From an uncultured Agathobacter sp. (lineage in GTDB: Bacteria; Bacillota; Clostridia; Lachnospirales; Lachnospiraceae), in NCBI GenBank assembly GCA_934365945.1, contig CAKRNE010000004.1:1-64000 (forward strand): a stretch of 64,000 nucleotides of DNA, given 5' to 3'. Both the position numbers and the translations under genes were made by a program. This document shows, piece after piece, positions 1 to 8,049 of this stretch (the first letter of the stretch is position 1; each line of letters opens with the position of its first letter). Below the pieces are notes generated by a model. The model was given only the letters and a program-made list of their open reading frames with translations, was not told the origin of the DNA and searched no databases.

Positions 1-40
1 TATTCCTTTCTGGCTTTTCTTGTCTGTCACAAATCAATAA

Positions 41-160
41 AAAACGGATGATGAGGGCAATGTTACTACAGTTAGAGTCCCTGGAGCAGAGAAAAAAGGA
101 AAGACATGGCTTTTGCCAAAGGATGCAGTAAAACCAACTGATCCACGCAAGAAACAATGA
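41..160 (+). pseudogene. C-terminal remnant of an excisionase/MerR-type HTH protein
   Basis: An open stretch of 39 codons with no start of its own ends in a stop at 158-160. It reads VRVPGAEKKGKTWLLPKDA, followed by a KPTDPRK tail. This resembles the end of small helix-turn-helix proteins in Firmicutes, whose winged part ends in a 'W-x-[IL]-P-x-D-A-x-K-P' signature. An in-frame stop at 38-40 cuts it off from any upstream part. The family call is from memory of that tail and is tentative. Confidence 0.4.
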
Positions 161-172
161 TGTATGGAGGTG

Positions 173-238
173 TATTCAGGCTGGACAGCACAGATAATTC
201 AGCATGAGATTGATCATTGTAATGGTATTGTGATATAA
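173..238 (+). pseudogene. Peptide deformylase C-terminal fragment
   Basis: Twenty-one codons ending at a TAA encode [16 protein letters not shown], preceded by YSGWT. QHEIDHxxG is the metal-binding HExxH motif of peptide deformylase with its usual flanks (family knowledge). No N-terminal motif and no start codon are visible upstream, so only the tail survives. It lies between two other gene remnants, so the whole 1-1000 stretch looks like decayed accessory DNA. Confidence 0.6.
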
Positions 239-281
239 AATGCTGTCTATTAGTAGAAAATAATACAAGTCATGACGACGC

Positions 282-722
282 ATTTTTCTATATTGCAGGA
301 TCCACTTCTGGTGGAGGTGTAGATGAAGCTATTCATCGTGCTGCAGGACCGGAGCTATTAGCGGAGTGCAGGACGCTTCATGGATGTGAAACTGGTGAAG
401 CAAAGATTACAAAAGCATATAATCTGCCTTGTGATTATGTAATACATACAGTTGGACCGATATGGTATGGAGGCAGGGATAAGGAAGAGGAACTTTTGGC
501 AAGTTGTTATTTCAATTCTATGAAGCTTGCATTAGAGAATGGAATCAGAACAATCGCATTATATCGACAGGTGTGTATGCATTTCCTGTAGAGCTGGCAG
601 CGAAAGTTGCAGTTCATACAGTTAATAGATTTCTGCAGGATAATTCGGACAACTTTGATTTGGTGTAATGGGGGCTGTTTGATTCACATACTGAGGCGGT
701 ATATGAAGCTGAGGTTGATTGA
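282..722 (+). pseudogene. Macro-domain (ADP-ribose-binding) protein, degraded
   Basis: One frame reads [20 protein letters not shown], then [25 protein letters not shown] and [12 protein letters not shown]. This is the typical order of a macro domain (O-acetyl-ADP-ribose deacetylase type). Near 565 the frame shifts, and the expected continuation [20 protein letters not shown] appears in another frame. That frame has a nonsense codon at about 666-668 before WGLFDSHTEAVYEAEVD. The N-terminal segment with the NAAN motif is also missing. So it is broken by a frameshift, a stop codon and loss of the 5' end. Confidence 0.85.
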
Positions 723-783
723 CTGTATAAAATGATATAATAAAAGAGTAAAGGTGTGGTAAGTAAAGTAAGGAGAATAAGGT

Positions 784-843
784 ATGAGCAAGGTTGAAAT
801 TACGGGAGTATTTGAGGATGTACTTGGAAATTGTGCCCCGTAG
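784..843 (+). other. 19-codon ORF with good RBS, probably a truncated gene
   Basis: An AAGGAGAATAAGGT ribosome-binding site precedes ATG at 784. The ORF encodes MSKVEITGVFEDVLGNCAP and then stops. It may be the 5' end of a lost gene. No family is recognised, and the surrounding genes are all remnants. Confidence 0.25.
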
Positions 844-902
844 ACCTTGCAAAACCTAGCAAAACTACGCGGTATTTATTAAATTATGAAGGAGAACTTT
901 AC

Positions 903-953
903 ATGATTAAAATACTTTTCATCTGCCACGGCAGGACTGTGGGTAGTCAGTAA
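903..953 (+). pseudogene. Start of a low-MW protein tyrosine phosphatase, truncated
   Basis: A good RBS (AAGGAGAAC) leads to MIKILFICHGRTVGSQ and a stop. The first ten residues match the usual start of low-molecular-weight tyrosine phosphatases (MIKILFxCHG, then N-I-C-R-S-P), but the catalytic loop after CHG is destroyed. No further phosphatase sequence is recognisable up to 1157. The call rests on only ten residues. Confidence 0.5.
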
Positions 954-1157
954 AATCAAGGCTTTAGGGGGCATTACGTGGGCATATCATGGCAAGTGTA
1001 GTAGTGGCAGACTACAGTAATACTACGAATGAGGGAATGCAAATGAGCCGATGTAGAAGTGCACATTTTAACGCTGGAATAGATTGAATTTTGGTATTAG
1101 GATGATAAAATGTTATTAGGTTTTAGCTAACAAGCATGGAAGAATAGGAGGACGCAG

Positions 1158-1478
1158 ATGGAAAAGAATATAGTGTATCATGGAAGTAATGTAGAAGTTT
1201 CGATTCCGCGTATTCTCCAAAATGGTTTTTACAAGGATTTTGGATATGGATTTTACTGCACCAGTTTTGAAAAACAGGCAAAGCGGTGGGCAATGACAAG
1301 AAAAGGCCCTATGGCAGACGATCAGATCTGGAATTTTGTGGAAGGATTCATTGATGGCAGAATCCCAAGAGATGCATTCTGGGGGCTGGTAAGATTTAAT
1401 TATCCTACCCATAAGATTGTGTTCTGTACAGAAACCGCGCTGAAAACATTAACTTTTGAAGGGAGTGAGACATTATGA
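1158..1478 (+). CDS. DUF3990-like protein, apparently with internal deletion
   Basis: A 106-residue protein behind an AGGAGG site. The start, YHGSNVEV and then FGYGFYCTS with EKQAKRWA, matches the N-terminal part of DUF3990, a family placed in the ADP-ribosyltransferase fold group. The end (MADDQIWNFV to HKIVFCTETALKTLTFEGSE) matches the family C-terminus. Family members are usually about 150-170 residues. The middle part, between the RWA motif and GPMADDQIW, seems to be missing in frame, so enzymatic activity is doubtful. It overlaps the next gene by 4 bp (ATGA), which suggests translational coupling. The homology is recognised by eye. The toxin-like role is inference. Confidence 0.7.
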   Translation: MEKNIVYHGSNVEVSIPRILQNGFYKDFGYGFYCTSFEKQAKRWAMTRKGPMADDQIWNFVEGFIDGRIPRDAFWGLVRFNYPTHKIVFCTETALKTLTFEGSETL

Positions 1479-1945
1479 AAAATAAGTACTTCCCAGACGA
1501 AGATATAGAATCGAATGACCTTTATTTTGTATGTTACATGATAGAGCGTGTAGCAAGACACATTAAGCAGAAAAATAAGTATGTCGTAAATACAATCGGA
1601 CGAGATGGTTTATATCATTTGATTAGCTGTGCAAATGTATTGCATTGTGAAAATCCATTGAAGGTAGAAGAAGACTGGATAAGTGATTATGATTTAAATA
1701 ACGGAGATTATGACATTACAGAAGTTGACAAAGAGATGGCTTCAATTATTCCTTCGCCTTTGGATATGGGAGCAGTATATCAGCGTCTTATAATAGATAC
1801 CTTGACTTCAAAAGAAGATTTTGTAGATGGGATAATCAGGGTATATAACAATGAAATCTGTGATGTGATTGATAATTACAACTGTAGTGCATTTTATGAG
1901 CCATCGTATGTGATTGCACGAGCATATCAGAATGGTGGATTCTAA
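1475..1945 (+). CDS. Conserved hypothetical protein coupled to DUF3990 gene
   Basis: A 156-residue acidic soluble protein with no signal peptide or membrane segment. The start codon overlaps the stop of the DUF3990-like gene, so the two are co-translated. Visible blocks are FVCYMIERVARHIKQKNKYV, a central aspartate-rich segment and a C-terminal SAFYEPSYVIARAYQNGGF. Genes of this type sit beside DUF3990 and DUF3791 genes in clostridia. A partner or immunity role is therefore possible, but nothing in the sequence proves it. No catalytic motif is recognised. Confidence 0.7.
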   Translation: MKNKYFPDEDIESNDLYFVCYMIERVARHIKQKNKYVVNTIGRDGLYHLISCANVLHCENPLKVEEDWISDYDLNNGDYDITEVDKEMASIIPSPLDMGAVYQRLIIDTLTSKEDFVDGIIRVYNNEICDVIDNYNCSAFYEPSYVIARAYQNGGF

Positions 1946-2234
1946 TACACTAAAGAATGACACTCATAAGTATTGTACTCGTATTTATATTCAAGCAGCC
2001 ATATAAGAAGATAAACTAAAAGCAGATGCAGCAGTCATCCATACTCAACTCGGAAATAATGGAAGAGCTTCGCGCAATTGAGACAATAAAAGGAGATATT
2101 AATGAAAAAATATATAATATGAAATGAACGAAGCTGTATAAACGAATACTCTTGTTTTTTAGGATGGCTTAAAAAATAAGTTTGAGAAAATAATGGACTA
2201 TAACTGGATTTTATAGAAAGGTATGAGGTATTAT
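1946..2234 (+). other. Non-coding gap with a 33-codon ORF fragment
   Basis: This stretch holds no convincing gene. An ATG at 2026 opens 33 codons, ending in LRAIETIKGDINEKIYNMK at 2127, without a good ribosome-binding site. It could be the tail of a small lost protein. The rest is AT-rich with several stops in all frames. Confidence 0.3.
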
Positions 2235-2696
2235 ATGAAAACGATAAAAATACAGCACTTATTTGGTAGATTTTCTATATTTTTCTTGGTGTTAATTGTG
2301 GTAGTATTTGCTGAGGAATATTCAATTAATAGGTTGTGCTTGAATATAAATGGATTTCCATTTATTTTTATGAATGCACTTATGATTGTAGGAGTAGCAT
2401 ATATTTATCAAAAAGCAACAAGGAAATTATTCATAAAGGAATTTGAGTATGAGATATATGAAGATTTCTTCTATATTAACGGGAATAAATATGAATATCA
2501 AGATGTAATAAAATGTGAAATTCATTATTTCGATTATTTTTTTATAAATGTATTGTGTTTGCATATAGACATGAAAAACACCTCTAAAAGCCCCATTTTG
2601 TTATATTCAGAAGACTTGGATGAAGGAATAGACAATAAAGACATTCAATTGTTTAAGTTTTATGAATCAGTTAGACAAAATTTGAGAATCAGCTAA
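2235..2696 (+). CDS. Small membrane protein with cytoplasmic C-terminal domain
   Basis: A protein of about 153 residues. I chose ATG 2235 because GAGG at 2225-2228 lies at a suitable distance. The ATG at 2223, giving four extra residues, lies too close to any Shine-Dalgarno. Two hydrophobic segments (about residues 10-30 and 35-57) are followed by a charged domain (EYEIYEDFFYINGNKYEY onward). This layout resembles YcxB/PH-like membrane proteins but is not firmly assignable. It is very AT-rich compared with the operons downstream, in keeping with an accessory gene. Confidence 0.6.
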   Translation: MKTIKIQHLFGRFSIFFLVLIVVVFAEEYSINRLCLNINGFPFIFMNALMIVGVAYIYQKATRKLFIKEFEYEIYEDFFYINGNKYEYQDVIKCEIHYFDYFFINVLCLHIDMKNTSKSPILLYSEDLDEGIDNKDIQLFKFYESVRQNLRIS

Positions 2697-2720
2697 CTAT
2701 TGACAGATAGGGTTGAAAGA

Positions 2721-2763
2721 AAATAATAGGCTTGCCAGGATATAATTAGTGAGCCTATTATTT
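2721..2763 (+). terminator. AT-rich hairpin terminator, possibly bidirectional
   Basis: A perfect 12-bp inverted repeat (AAATAATAGGCT at 2721-2732 and its complement at 2752-2763) lies 25 bp after the membrane-protein stop. The GC core is weak and the flanks are A/T runs, so termination strength is uncertain. Confidence 0.5.
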
Positions 2764-2885
2764 AATGTGGTGTTTTCGCAGGAGTAATATACCGCGGAAC
2801 ACATAAAAACTGTTGGGTGTCTGATCTTATACGAGAGGTAATTGTTACGGAATACGTTATGGAGAGCGTGAAGATCTCCTCTGAG

Positions 2886-2925
2886 CAGGCGCAGAGAGTT
2901 AGTCTTTCTCTACGCCTGTTTTTTT
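2886..2925 (+). terminator. Rho-independent terminator (CAGGCG family)
   Basis: CAGGCGCAGAGA at 2886-2897 pairs with TCTCTACGCCTG at 2907-2918, with one mismatch, followed by seven T. The CAGGCG/CGCCTGTTTTT core is the same as in the terminators at 12035 and 14186. No intact gene ends directly upstream, so it is probably a leftover. Confidence 0.6.
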
Positions 2926-3048
2926 CACTGAGTTATTGATAAATACTCCGACATTACATTTAAAACTTTAACTGTTTTTTCTATGTCGATATCTTCGAAA
3001 TACCAACATCATTCTTCTACATAAATACAATTTATTCAGGCAATGTAT

Positions 3049-3279
3049 TTATGCAGCCTGTGAATAATCCATAATAAAAATTTTGCTTGCGATATGTTCC
3101 AATTTTTCTAGTAAATCATCTATTTTTTCCATGACAGAAGTTTTATAGTACACTTCACCACATTGTTTACATCTATAGCATGGAACATTTTCAATAATCA
3201 CATAACAGTTAGGTAATTGTGCAAAATATGTGTTTTTTGATTCTTCCATTTCTTCCATTTTACAACTCATGCATCTCAT
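3049..3279 (-). CDS. YgiT-type zinc-finger protein (antitoxin-like)
   Basis: A 76-residue protein. I chose the start at 3279 (MRCMSCKM) because GAAAGGAGC precedes it. It has two CxxC pairs, MRCMSC near the N-terminus and CYRCKQCGEVYY at about residues 33-44, which is the metal-binding layout of YgiT/MqsA N-terminal domains. The C-terminus (KIDDLLEKLEHIASKI) is a short helix. There is no full HTH domain, as is usual for the clostridial type, which pairs with a DUF4258 toxin. That toxin is present here only as a fragment just upstream, so this is an orphan partner. It may bind DNA or a toxin elsewhere (inference). Confidence 0.8.
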   Translation of the reverse strand: MRCMSCKMEEMEESKNTYFAQLPNCYVIIENVPCYRCKQCGEVYYKTSVMEKIDDLLEKLEHIASKIFIMDYSQAA

Positions 3280-3280
3280 G

Positions 3281-3382
3281 TTATTGCTCCTTTCTAATTT
3301 TAAAGTCAGCATTCCATTTTTCCGGATCTGGATAATATACTGTAATAAACCTCGCTCTTTTTACAATATTCATTAGTGCCAT
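3281..3382 (-). pseudogene. DUF4258 toxin-like C-terminal fragment
   Basis: Reading leftwards, the frame ends in FITVYYPDPEKWNADFKIRK with a stop one base before the YgiT start. TVYxPDPEKW is the C-terminal signature of DUF4258 proteins, which usually form the first gene of a DUF4258-YgiT pair. About 33 codons remain, no ribosome-binding site precedes them, and the N-terminal half with the catalytic histidine is absent. The toxin gene is therefore broken. Confidence 0.65.
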
Positions 3383-3688
3383 CAAGATATTTTTAGATTT
3401 TTTTATATAGCAGTACTCCACCCTAAAAAAATATATAATATGATCGATGTATTCACATATAGTATAACTGATTTTTAGAGGAATTACAAATTCAACACCA
3501 CTTTACAATATAATGTAATGTAATCACAAATCGATATATGTGAAAAAAAGAGTGAAAAAACTCCTGCACTTTATTATAATATGTACAAGGCCACAGGCGT
3601 TAAGCCTTTTAATGGTGGCACAGATATAAAGGATAAGCTTTTTGTGGCAGATGGGCTGCTGCAGGGAGCAGAGGGAGTTAAACAGTGA
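3383..3688 (+). other. Leader of the two-component/ABC operon with 35-codon ORF
   Basis: A TATAAT box at 3575-3580 may be the -10 of the downstream operon. Its -35 is unclear. An ORF of 35 codons (3581-3688, starting MYKATGVKPF) ends in a stop that overlaps the GTG start of the response regulator. It lacks a Shine-Dalgarno and starts right at the -10, so if it is real it is more likely the tail of a lost gene than a leader peptide. The rest (3383-3570) is AT-rich and shows nothing else. Confidence 0.3.
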
Positions 3689-4341
3689 GTAAAATACTTG
3701 TCGCAGAGGACGAAACTGCAATCAACAAAATGATATGCATGAATTTAAATATTACAGGCTACGAGACGGTGTCCATGCAGGACGGACAGGAAGTGCTCGA
3801 TTATATCGCCACAGGAGCATCGGCAGATCTTGCGATAGTGGATATCATGATGCCAAGGGTTGATGGCTTTGGTCTGCTCGAGCCACTCAACAAAGCAGAG
3901 ATTCCGGTGATATATCTGACCGCGAGAGGCGATCTTGAGTCAAAGGTAAAAGGCCTTTCGGGCGGGGCAGAGGACTACATGGTAAAGCCGTTTGAGATGC
4001 TTGAGCTTTTGCTGCGCATAGAAAAAATATTAAAGCGTACCGGAAAAAGCGATGATATCATTGAGCTTGATGACATTACCATTGATATGAAAAAGCACAT
4101 AGTTTTAAAGAAAAAGGAGCAGATTTCCCTGACACCTATGGAATATGATCTGCTTTGTACCCTTGCGAAAAACAGAAATATCGCTCTGGAGAGGGAAAAG
4201 CTGCTGAATGCGATATGGGGAATAGATTTCGAGGGAGAGACGAGAACTGTCGATGTGCATGTGGCGGCATTACGCAAAAAGACAGGACTTCGTATAGTAG
4301 CTGTGCCAAAGATTGGATATCGTCTGGAGGTAGGAGAATGA
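3685..4341 (+). CDS. OmpR/PhoB-family response regulator
   Basis: A 218-residue protein starting at GTG 3685, behind GGGAG. The receiver domain is residues 1-115, with the acidic pair AEDE near the N-terminus, the phospho-acceptor Asp53 in IVDIMMP, Thr in YLTAR and Lys in MVKPF. A winged-helix DNA-binding domain follows at about 125-215 (ISLTPMEYDLLCTLAKN, then VDVHVAALRKK). Its stop overlaps the sensor-kinase start by 4 bp. It probably controls the ABC-transporter genes of the same operon, as in antimicrobial-peptide or cell-envelope stress systems. The target is inferred from context only. Confidence 0.95.
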   Translation: MSKILVAEDETAINKMICMNLNITGYETVSMQDGQEVLDYIATGASADLAIVDIMMPRVDGFGLLEPLNKAEIPVIYLTARGDLESKVKGLSGGAEDYMVKPFEMLELLLRIEKILKRTGKSDDIIELDDITIDMKKHIVLKKKEQISLTPMEYDLLCTLAKNRNIALEREKLLNAIWGIDFEGETRTVDVHVAALRKKTGLRIVAVPKIGYRLEVGE

Positions 4342-5732
4342 GGCTTCGTAGCAGGATAACGATTGGAACACTTGGTTTTTTGCTGATTTCTCTTACGCTG
4401 TGCTGCACACTTATGATATATATCAGCAAAAAAAATATGTTAAACAGTACCACAAGCTATACAAAGACAGAATTGGAAAAGCTTGTGGCTAATTTTTATG
4501 TAAACAAAAGTGACATAGAAAGCACAGTTGAAGAGCTTACAGCGGAGACAAAGCTGAAATATTACTTTTTTAAGCAGACGCAGTATTCGGATTCTGACAC
4601 GGAGTATGTGCTGCAGTGTGGTGATGAGATAATATATAACGATTCCGGACTTGATGCGCCAACGATACTTGGTCTGAATGAGGATAAGAGCAATGTTGAG
4701 ATACAGGGGGAGACGAAAAGCGACATCGTGCATACAGAAGGGGCAGACTATTACATCTGCGGAGTGGATATCAATATCAATGACAGAATCTATCAGGTAT
4801 GTATAGTGCGCGATATAACAGAGCTTTACAGACAGATATACCGGATGATTGCACTGTGTGTGGGGATTGGCATTGTTATCTCATTAGCTGCGGCAGTAAG
4901 TATGATTGTTTTCCTGAAAAAATTACTAAGACCGTTAGAGCTGCTTAAGGATGAGGCAGATGCCATATCACAGGGGCAGTATCAGCGTCAGATAGACGTA
5001 AAAGGAAAGGATGAGTTGGCATCACTCTCGCACAGCTTTAATACGATGGCAAAGGCTGTAGAGTCACATATCGCAGAGGTTGAGGAGACCTCGGAGGCGA
5101 GAAACAGGCTCATACATGCGCTCTCACATGAGATGAGGACTCCGGTAACGGCAATTTGCGGCTATGCCTATTCGCTTCGCAATATGAAGCTGACTGATGC
5201 ACAAAAGCAAGAAGCGCTAGAATTTATGGACATTGAGGCAAAAAGACTCGGCAGTCTGTCGGGCAAGCTGACTGCTCTGGTCGGACTTACAGCGGATAAG
5301 ATAGAGCTTAAGGATATAGAGCTTGAGGAGCTGAAAAAACATCTCGAGATGATCTGGCAGGGCAGGGACGATATATTTCTGACAGTTGAAAATGGCAGCA
5401 TAAGGGGCGACAAAGATATGCTTGTCATGCTTATAACCAATCTTTGTGACAATGCAAAAAAGGCAGGTGCGACAAGGATTGAAGTAAATATAACAGGCAG
5501 TGGAATATCGGTAAAGGACAATGGAAGAGGAATTTCAAAGGAGGATATGAAGCATATATTTGAGATATTTTATCAGGGAGATGCTTCGAGAAATCAGGAG
5601 GGCTTCGGACTGGGACTGGCATTGTGCCAGAGGATTGCGGAACTTCACCACTCAAAGCTTTGTGTGGAAAGCAGCTTGCAGGAGGGCAGTACTTTTTCTT
5701 TACAATTCTCTTACAACTCTTTGATGACTTGA
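4338..5732 (+). CDS. Sensor histidine kinase
   Basis: A 464-residue membrane kinase. I chose ATG 4338 (MRLRSRITIG) because it overlaps the regulator stop and follows GGAGG. An N-terminal membrane segment (about 8-30) is followed by an extracellular sensor domain of roughly 140 residues, a second membrane segment (about 175-200) and a HAMP domain (LLRPLELLKDEADAIS). The HisKA box has His264 in ALSHEMRTP. The HATPase_c domain shows NLCDNAKKAG, VKDNGRGIS and GFGLGLALCQRIAELH. It has a large extracellular loop, so it is not of the short intramembrane-sensing BceS type. It likely phosphorylates the adjacent regulator. Confidence 0.93.
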   Translation: MRLRSRITIGTLGFLLISLTLCCTLMIYISKKNMLNSTTSYTKTELEKLVANFYVNKSDIESTVEELTAETKLKYYFFKQTQYSDSDTEYVLQCGDEIIYNDSGLDAPTILGLNEDKSNVEIQGETKSDIVHTEGADYYICGVDININDRIYQVCIVRDITELYRQIYRMIALCVGIGIVISLAAAVSMIVFLKKLLRPLELLKDEADAISQGQYQRQIDVKGKDELASLSHSFNTMAKAVESHIAEVEETSEARNRLIHALSHEMRTPVTAICGYAYSLRNMKLTDAQKQEALEFMDIEAKRLGSLSGKLTALVGLTADKIELKDIELEELKKHLEMIWQGRDDIFLTVENGSIRGDKDMLVMLITNLCDNAKKAGATRIEVNITGSGISVKDNGRGISKEDMKHIFEIFYQGDASRNQEGFGLGLALCQRIAELHHSKLCVESSLQEGSTFSLQFSYNSLMT

Positions 5733-5783
5733 AAACATAAAAGGGGATAAAATCATATCATCAAAGAAAACGAGGAGGAACTT

Positions 5784-7262
5784 ATGAAACGAAAAATAGT
5801 TTGTCTGATGGCTGCAATAATGTGTTTTTCAATGACAGCCTGTGAGAAAACACCTGATAAATCACTTGTCACACAGAAAAACATAGACAGGCTCGAGAAA
5901 GCCGCAAAGGAGACTCCAAAGGACGGAAGTACCTTAAAGGACATAATAGAAACTACCACGGCTACGTACGATTTCAATTATGAAAGCGATGACGGAAAGG
6001 TAAAGATAGTAGCTGACAATGTGCCTGTTACTCTCCCTACAAAGGATACCATACCTATGTATCGAGTAAAAAGTGGTGAATTATCGCAGGAGATAGCTGA
6101 TAAGCTGTATGACTATTTTTTCCCGGATGGAGCTTATACTACAACAGGCTCAGACTGGACAAAGCAGATAATAGATAATCTGATATTGGAAGAAAAAAAG
6201 TATATTGCAAATGTTAAAGATGATCCGGATACTTCAGAGTCTGATAAAGAGAGTATTATACAAACACATGAGGGGATTATCAAGGAATATGAAGAGGAAC
6301 GCAAGACTGCACCTGAAGAGAGCACATTGAAATATGTGCCAAAGGATTCCTCGTATGTGGATGTGGAGCAGGAGACTGTAAGCGGTACAGCAAAAACCAA
6401 AGAATTAAATGTAAGCTCAAAGGATCAAAAAGAAAAACTTAATATCTGCTCATCATCTGACGAGGATAGTTTTGGTTCAGTTGCCAGTTATGAGAATGTT
6501 AAAGACTATCATTACGATGGTATATTGACGACACAGGCAGCTTCATGTACAGATGATGAAAAAAAGAAGATTGGAATAAGCGAGGAGGATGCCAAAAAAT
6601 ATGTTGATGACTTTGTACAGAAAATAGGTATGGACTGGGAAATTTATGATGTTGGCTGTGCAGCAGGATTCAAATATAAGGAAGATTTAGATTATACAGA
6701 TAAATACGATCAGGATGCAGAATCGATTACAGCAGACAACTATACAGCATATGTGTTTAATCTTGTGCAGAATATAAATGGTATTCAAAGCGCAACGACA
6801 AGCTCAGATTATGTACCTGACAAGGATGATACTACTCTTACATGGCTGTATGAGAAAATCCGTATTATTGTGGATAAAAATGGTATTGTTGCATTTGACT
6901 GGAACTATCCACAAATGGTAGAGGAGGAGGTATCAGACAATGTCGGTATCATATCCTTTAATCAGGCAAAGGATATCTTTGAACAGATGATGCCTTTAAC
7001 CACAAGAGGTGATTTGGAAGAACATGAAGATGGAGATGTTGAGATAAAGGCAACTGCAACGGTATATGAGGTAAGGCTCGGACTGATGCGTGTAAGGAGC
7101 AGTGGCAGTGACAGAAACGGACTTCTCACACCGGCATGGCTGTTTTATGGGGATTACAACTATGATTTTGGTCCAGACAATATCTCGGAACAGCAGCCCT
7201 GGATCCTTCTTGCAGTAAACGCGGTGGATGGAAGCGTCATTGATGTGACGGCTGGTTATTGA
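5784..7262 (+). CDS. Secreted lipoprotein of unknown function
   Basis: A 492-residue protein behind GAGGAGG. The N-terminus is a lipoprotein signal peptide with lipobox MTAC and Cys20, followed by a polar EKTPDKSLVTQKN region. It has no other membrane segments, so it is anchored on the outer face of the membrane. The N-terminal 'KTP-x-K...LVxQKN' start recalls uncharacterised lachnospiral lipoproteins (perhaps DUF6034), but this is uncertain. It lies between the sensor kinase and the ABC permeases. It may bind the ligand sensed or exported by the system (inference from context). Confidence 0.8.
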   Translation: MKRKIVCLMAAIMCFSMTACEKTPDKSLVTQKNIDRLEKAAKETPKDGSTLKDIIETTTATYDFNYESDDGKVKIVADNVPVTLPTKDTIPMYRVKSGELSQEIADKLYDYFFPDGAYTTTGSDWTKQIIDNLILEEKKYIANVKDDPDTSESDKESIIQTHEGIIKEYEEERKTAPEESTLKYVPKDSSYVDVEQETVSGTAKTKELNVSSKDQKEKLNICSSSDEDSFGSVASYENVKDYHYDGILTTQAASCTDDEKKKIGISEEDAKKYVDDFVQKIGMDWEIYDVGCAAGFKYKEDLDYTDKYDQDAESITADNYTAYVFNLVQNINGIQSATTSSDYVPDKDDTTLTWLYEKIRIIVDKNGIVAFDWNYPQMVEEEVSDNVGIISFNQAKDIFEQMMPLTTRGDLEEHEDGDVEIKATATVYEVRLGLMRVRSSGSDRNGLLTPAWLFYGDYNYDFGPDNISEQQPWILLAVNAVDGSVIDVTAGY

Positions 7263-7263
7263 T

Positions 7264-8049
7264 ATGGATAGAGCGCAGGAAAGCAGTAAACAGCTACGGA
7301 TAAATAATACAATTTCATCATGCATAAAGCAGGCACTGACAGGTCGTTTGTTTTTCCTTGCGGTCGCAGGAATCGTGTTTGCTCTTGCGATAGGCGGCTT
7401 TGCGGATTTCTGGAAAGCGGCAGGCGATTATAGGGAGGGGCTTATTGCCTATGGCACTCATCTTAAGGTGCTGCAGAATGCCATAAAGTCTGATGCCCTG
7501 TGCCTGCTTCTTCCGGTATTTGCAGCCCTGCCGTATACCTCTGCTTTTCTCGAGGAGATAGACTCCGGATTTATAAAGAGCTATCTTCCGAGAGCCGGGC
7601 GGTGGCATTACATCAGTGCAAAAATACTTGCGGCAGCTATAAGCGCAGGAGCGGCATGTGCGATAGGAACAGGAGTGTACTACAATCTGCTGCGCCTTAT
7701 AATGCTGCCGATGGAGAAGCAGGGGGCGGCTGAAAAGACAGACGCAACGTATGTCTTATTTTTTTGCATCGGAATGGTGTTTTCACTGATCGGAATGCTC
7801 TTTTCGATACTCACATCGAGCAGATATATGGCTTATGCGTCACCGTTTGTGCTCGAGTATACACTCATAATACTGCATGAGAGATATTTAAAAAAGCTGT
7901 ATATCATAGATCCGAAGGAGTGGCTTTGTCCGTCGGCAGGGAACTGGGAATTTGGTGAGGCGGGCGCAGTGATATTTCTGGTTTTGGTCAGTATGCTTAT
8001 CACGGTGCTTCTGATACCGGCTATGGAGAGGAGGCTTGATGGGATATGA
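7264..8049 (+). CDS. ABC-2 type permease subunit 1
   Basis: A 261-residue integral membrane protein with about six hydrophobic segments. The first begins near residue 25 (LTGRLFFLAVAGIVFALAIG) and the last lies near the C-terminus (AVIFLVLVSMLITVLLIPAM). A YLPRAGRWHYISAKILAA-like loop after the second segment is typical of the coupling region in ABC-2 permeases. The gene starts one base after the lipoprotein stop and overlaps the next gene by 4 bp. With 8046-8936 and the ATPase it should form a heteromeric exporter. The substrate is unknown. Confidence 0.8.
   Translation: MDRAQESSKQLRINNTISSCIKQALTGRLFFLAVAGIVFALAIGGFADFWKAAGDYREGLIAYGTHLKVLQNAIKSDALCLLLPVFAALPYTSAFLEEIDSGFIKSYLPRAGRWHYISAKILAAAISAGAACAIGTGVYYNLLRLIMLPMEKQGAAEKTDATYVLFFCIGMVFSLIGMLFSILTSSRYMAYASPFVLEYTLIILHERYLKKLYIIDPKEWLCPSAGNWEFGEAGAVIFLVLVSMLITVLLIPAMERRLDGI

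Larger units (their letters stand above)
2697..3048. other. Intergenic region with two hairpins, no gene seen
   Basis: This stretch between a plus-strand gene and the minus-strand YgiT-like gene carries two terminator-like hairpins (2721-2763 and 2886-2925). Nothing else is recognised in it. Confidence 0.5.

Noticed and set aside
4155..4337. Longer start for the sensor kinase
   Set aside because: The extension overlaps the response-regulator gene in another frame. ATG 4338 has an RBS and the usual 4-bp overlap.
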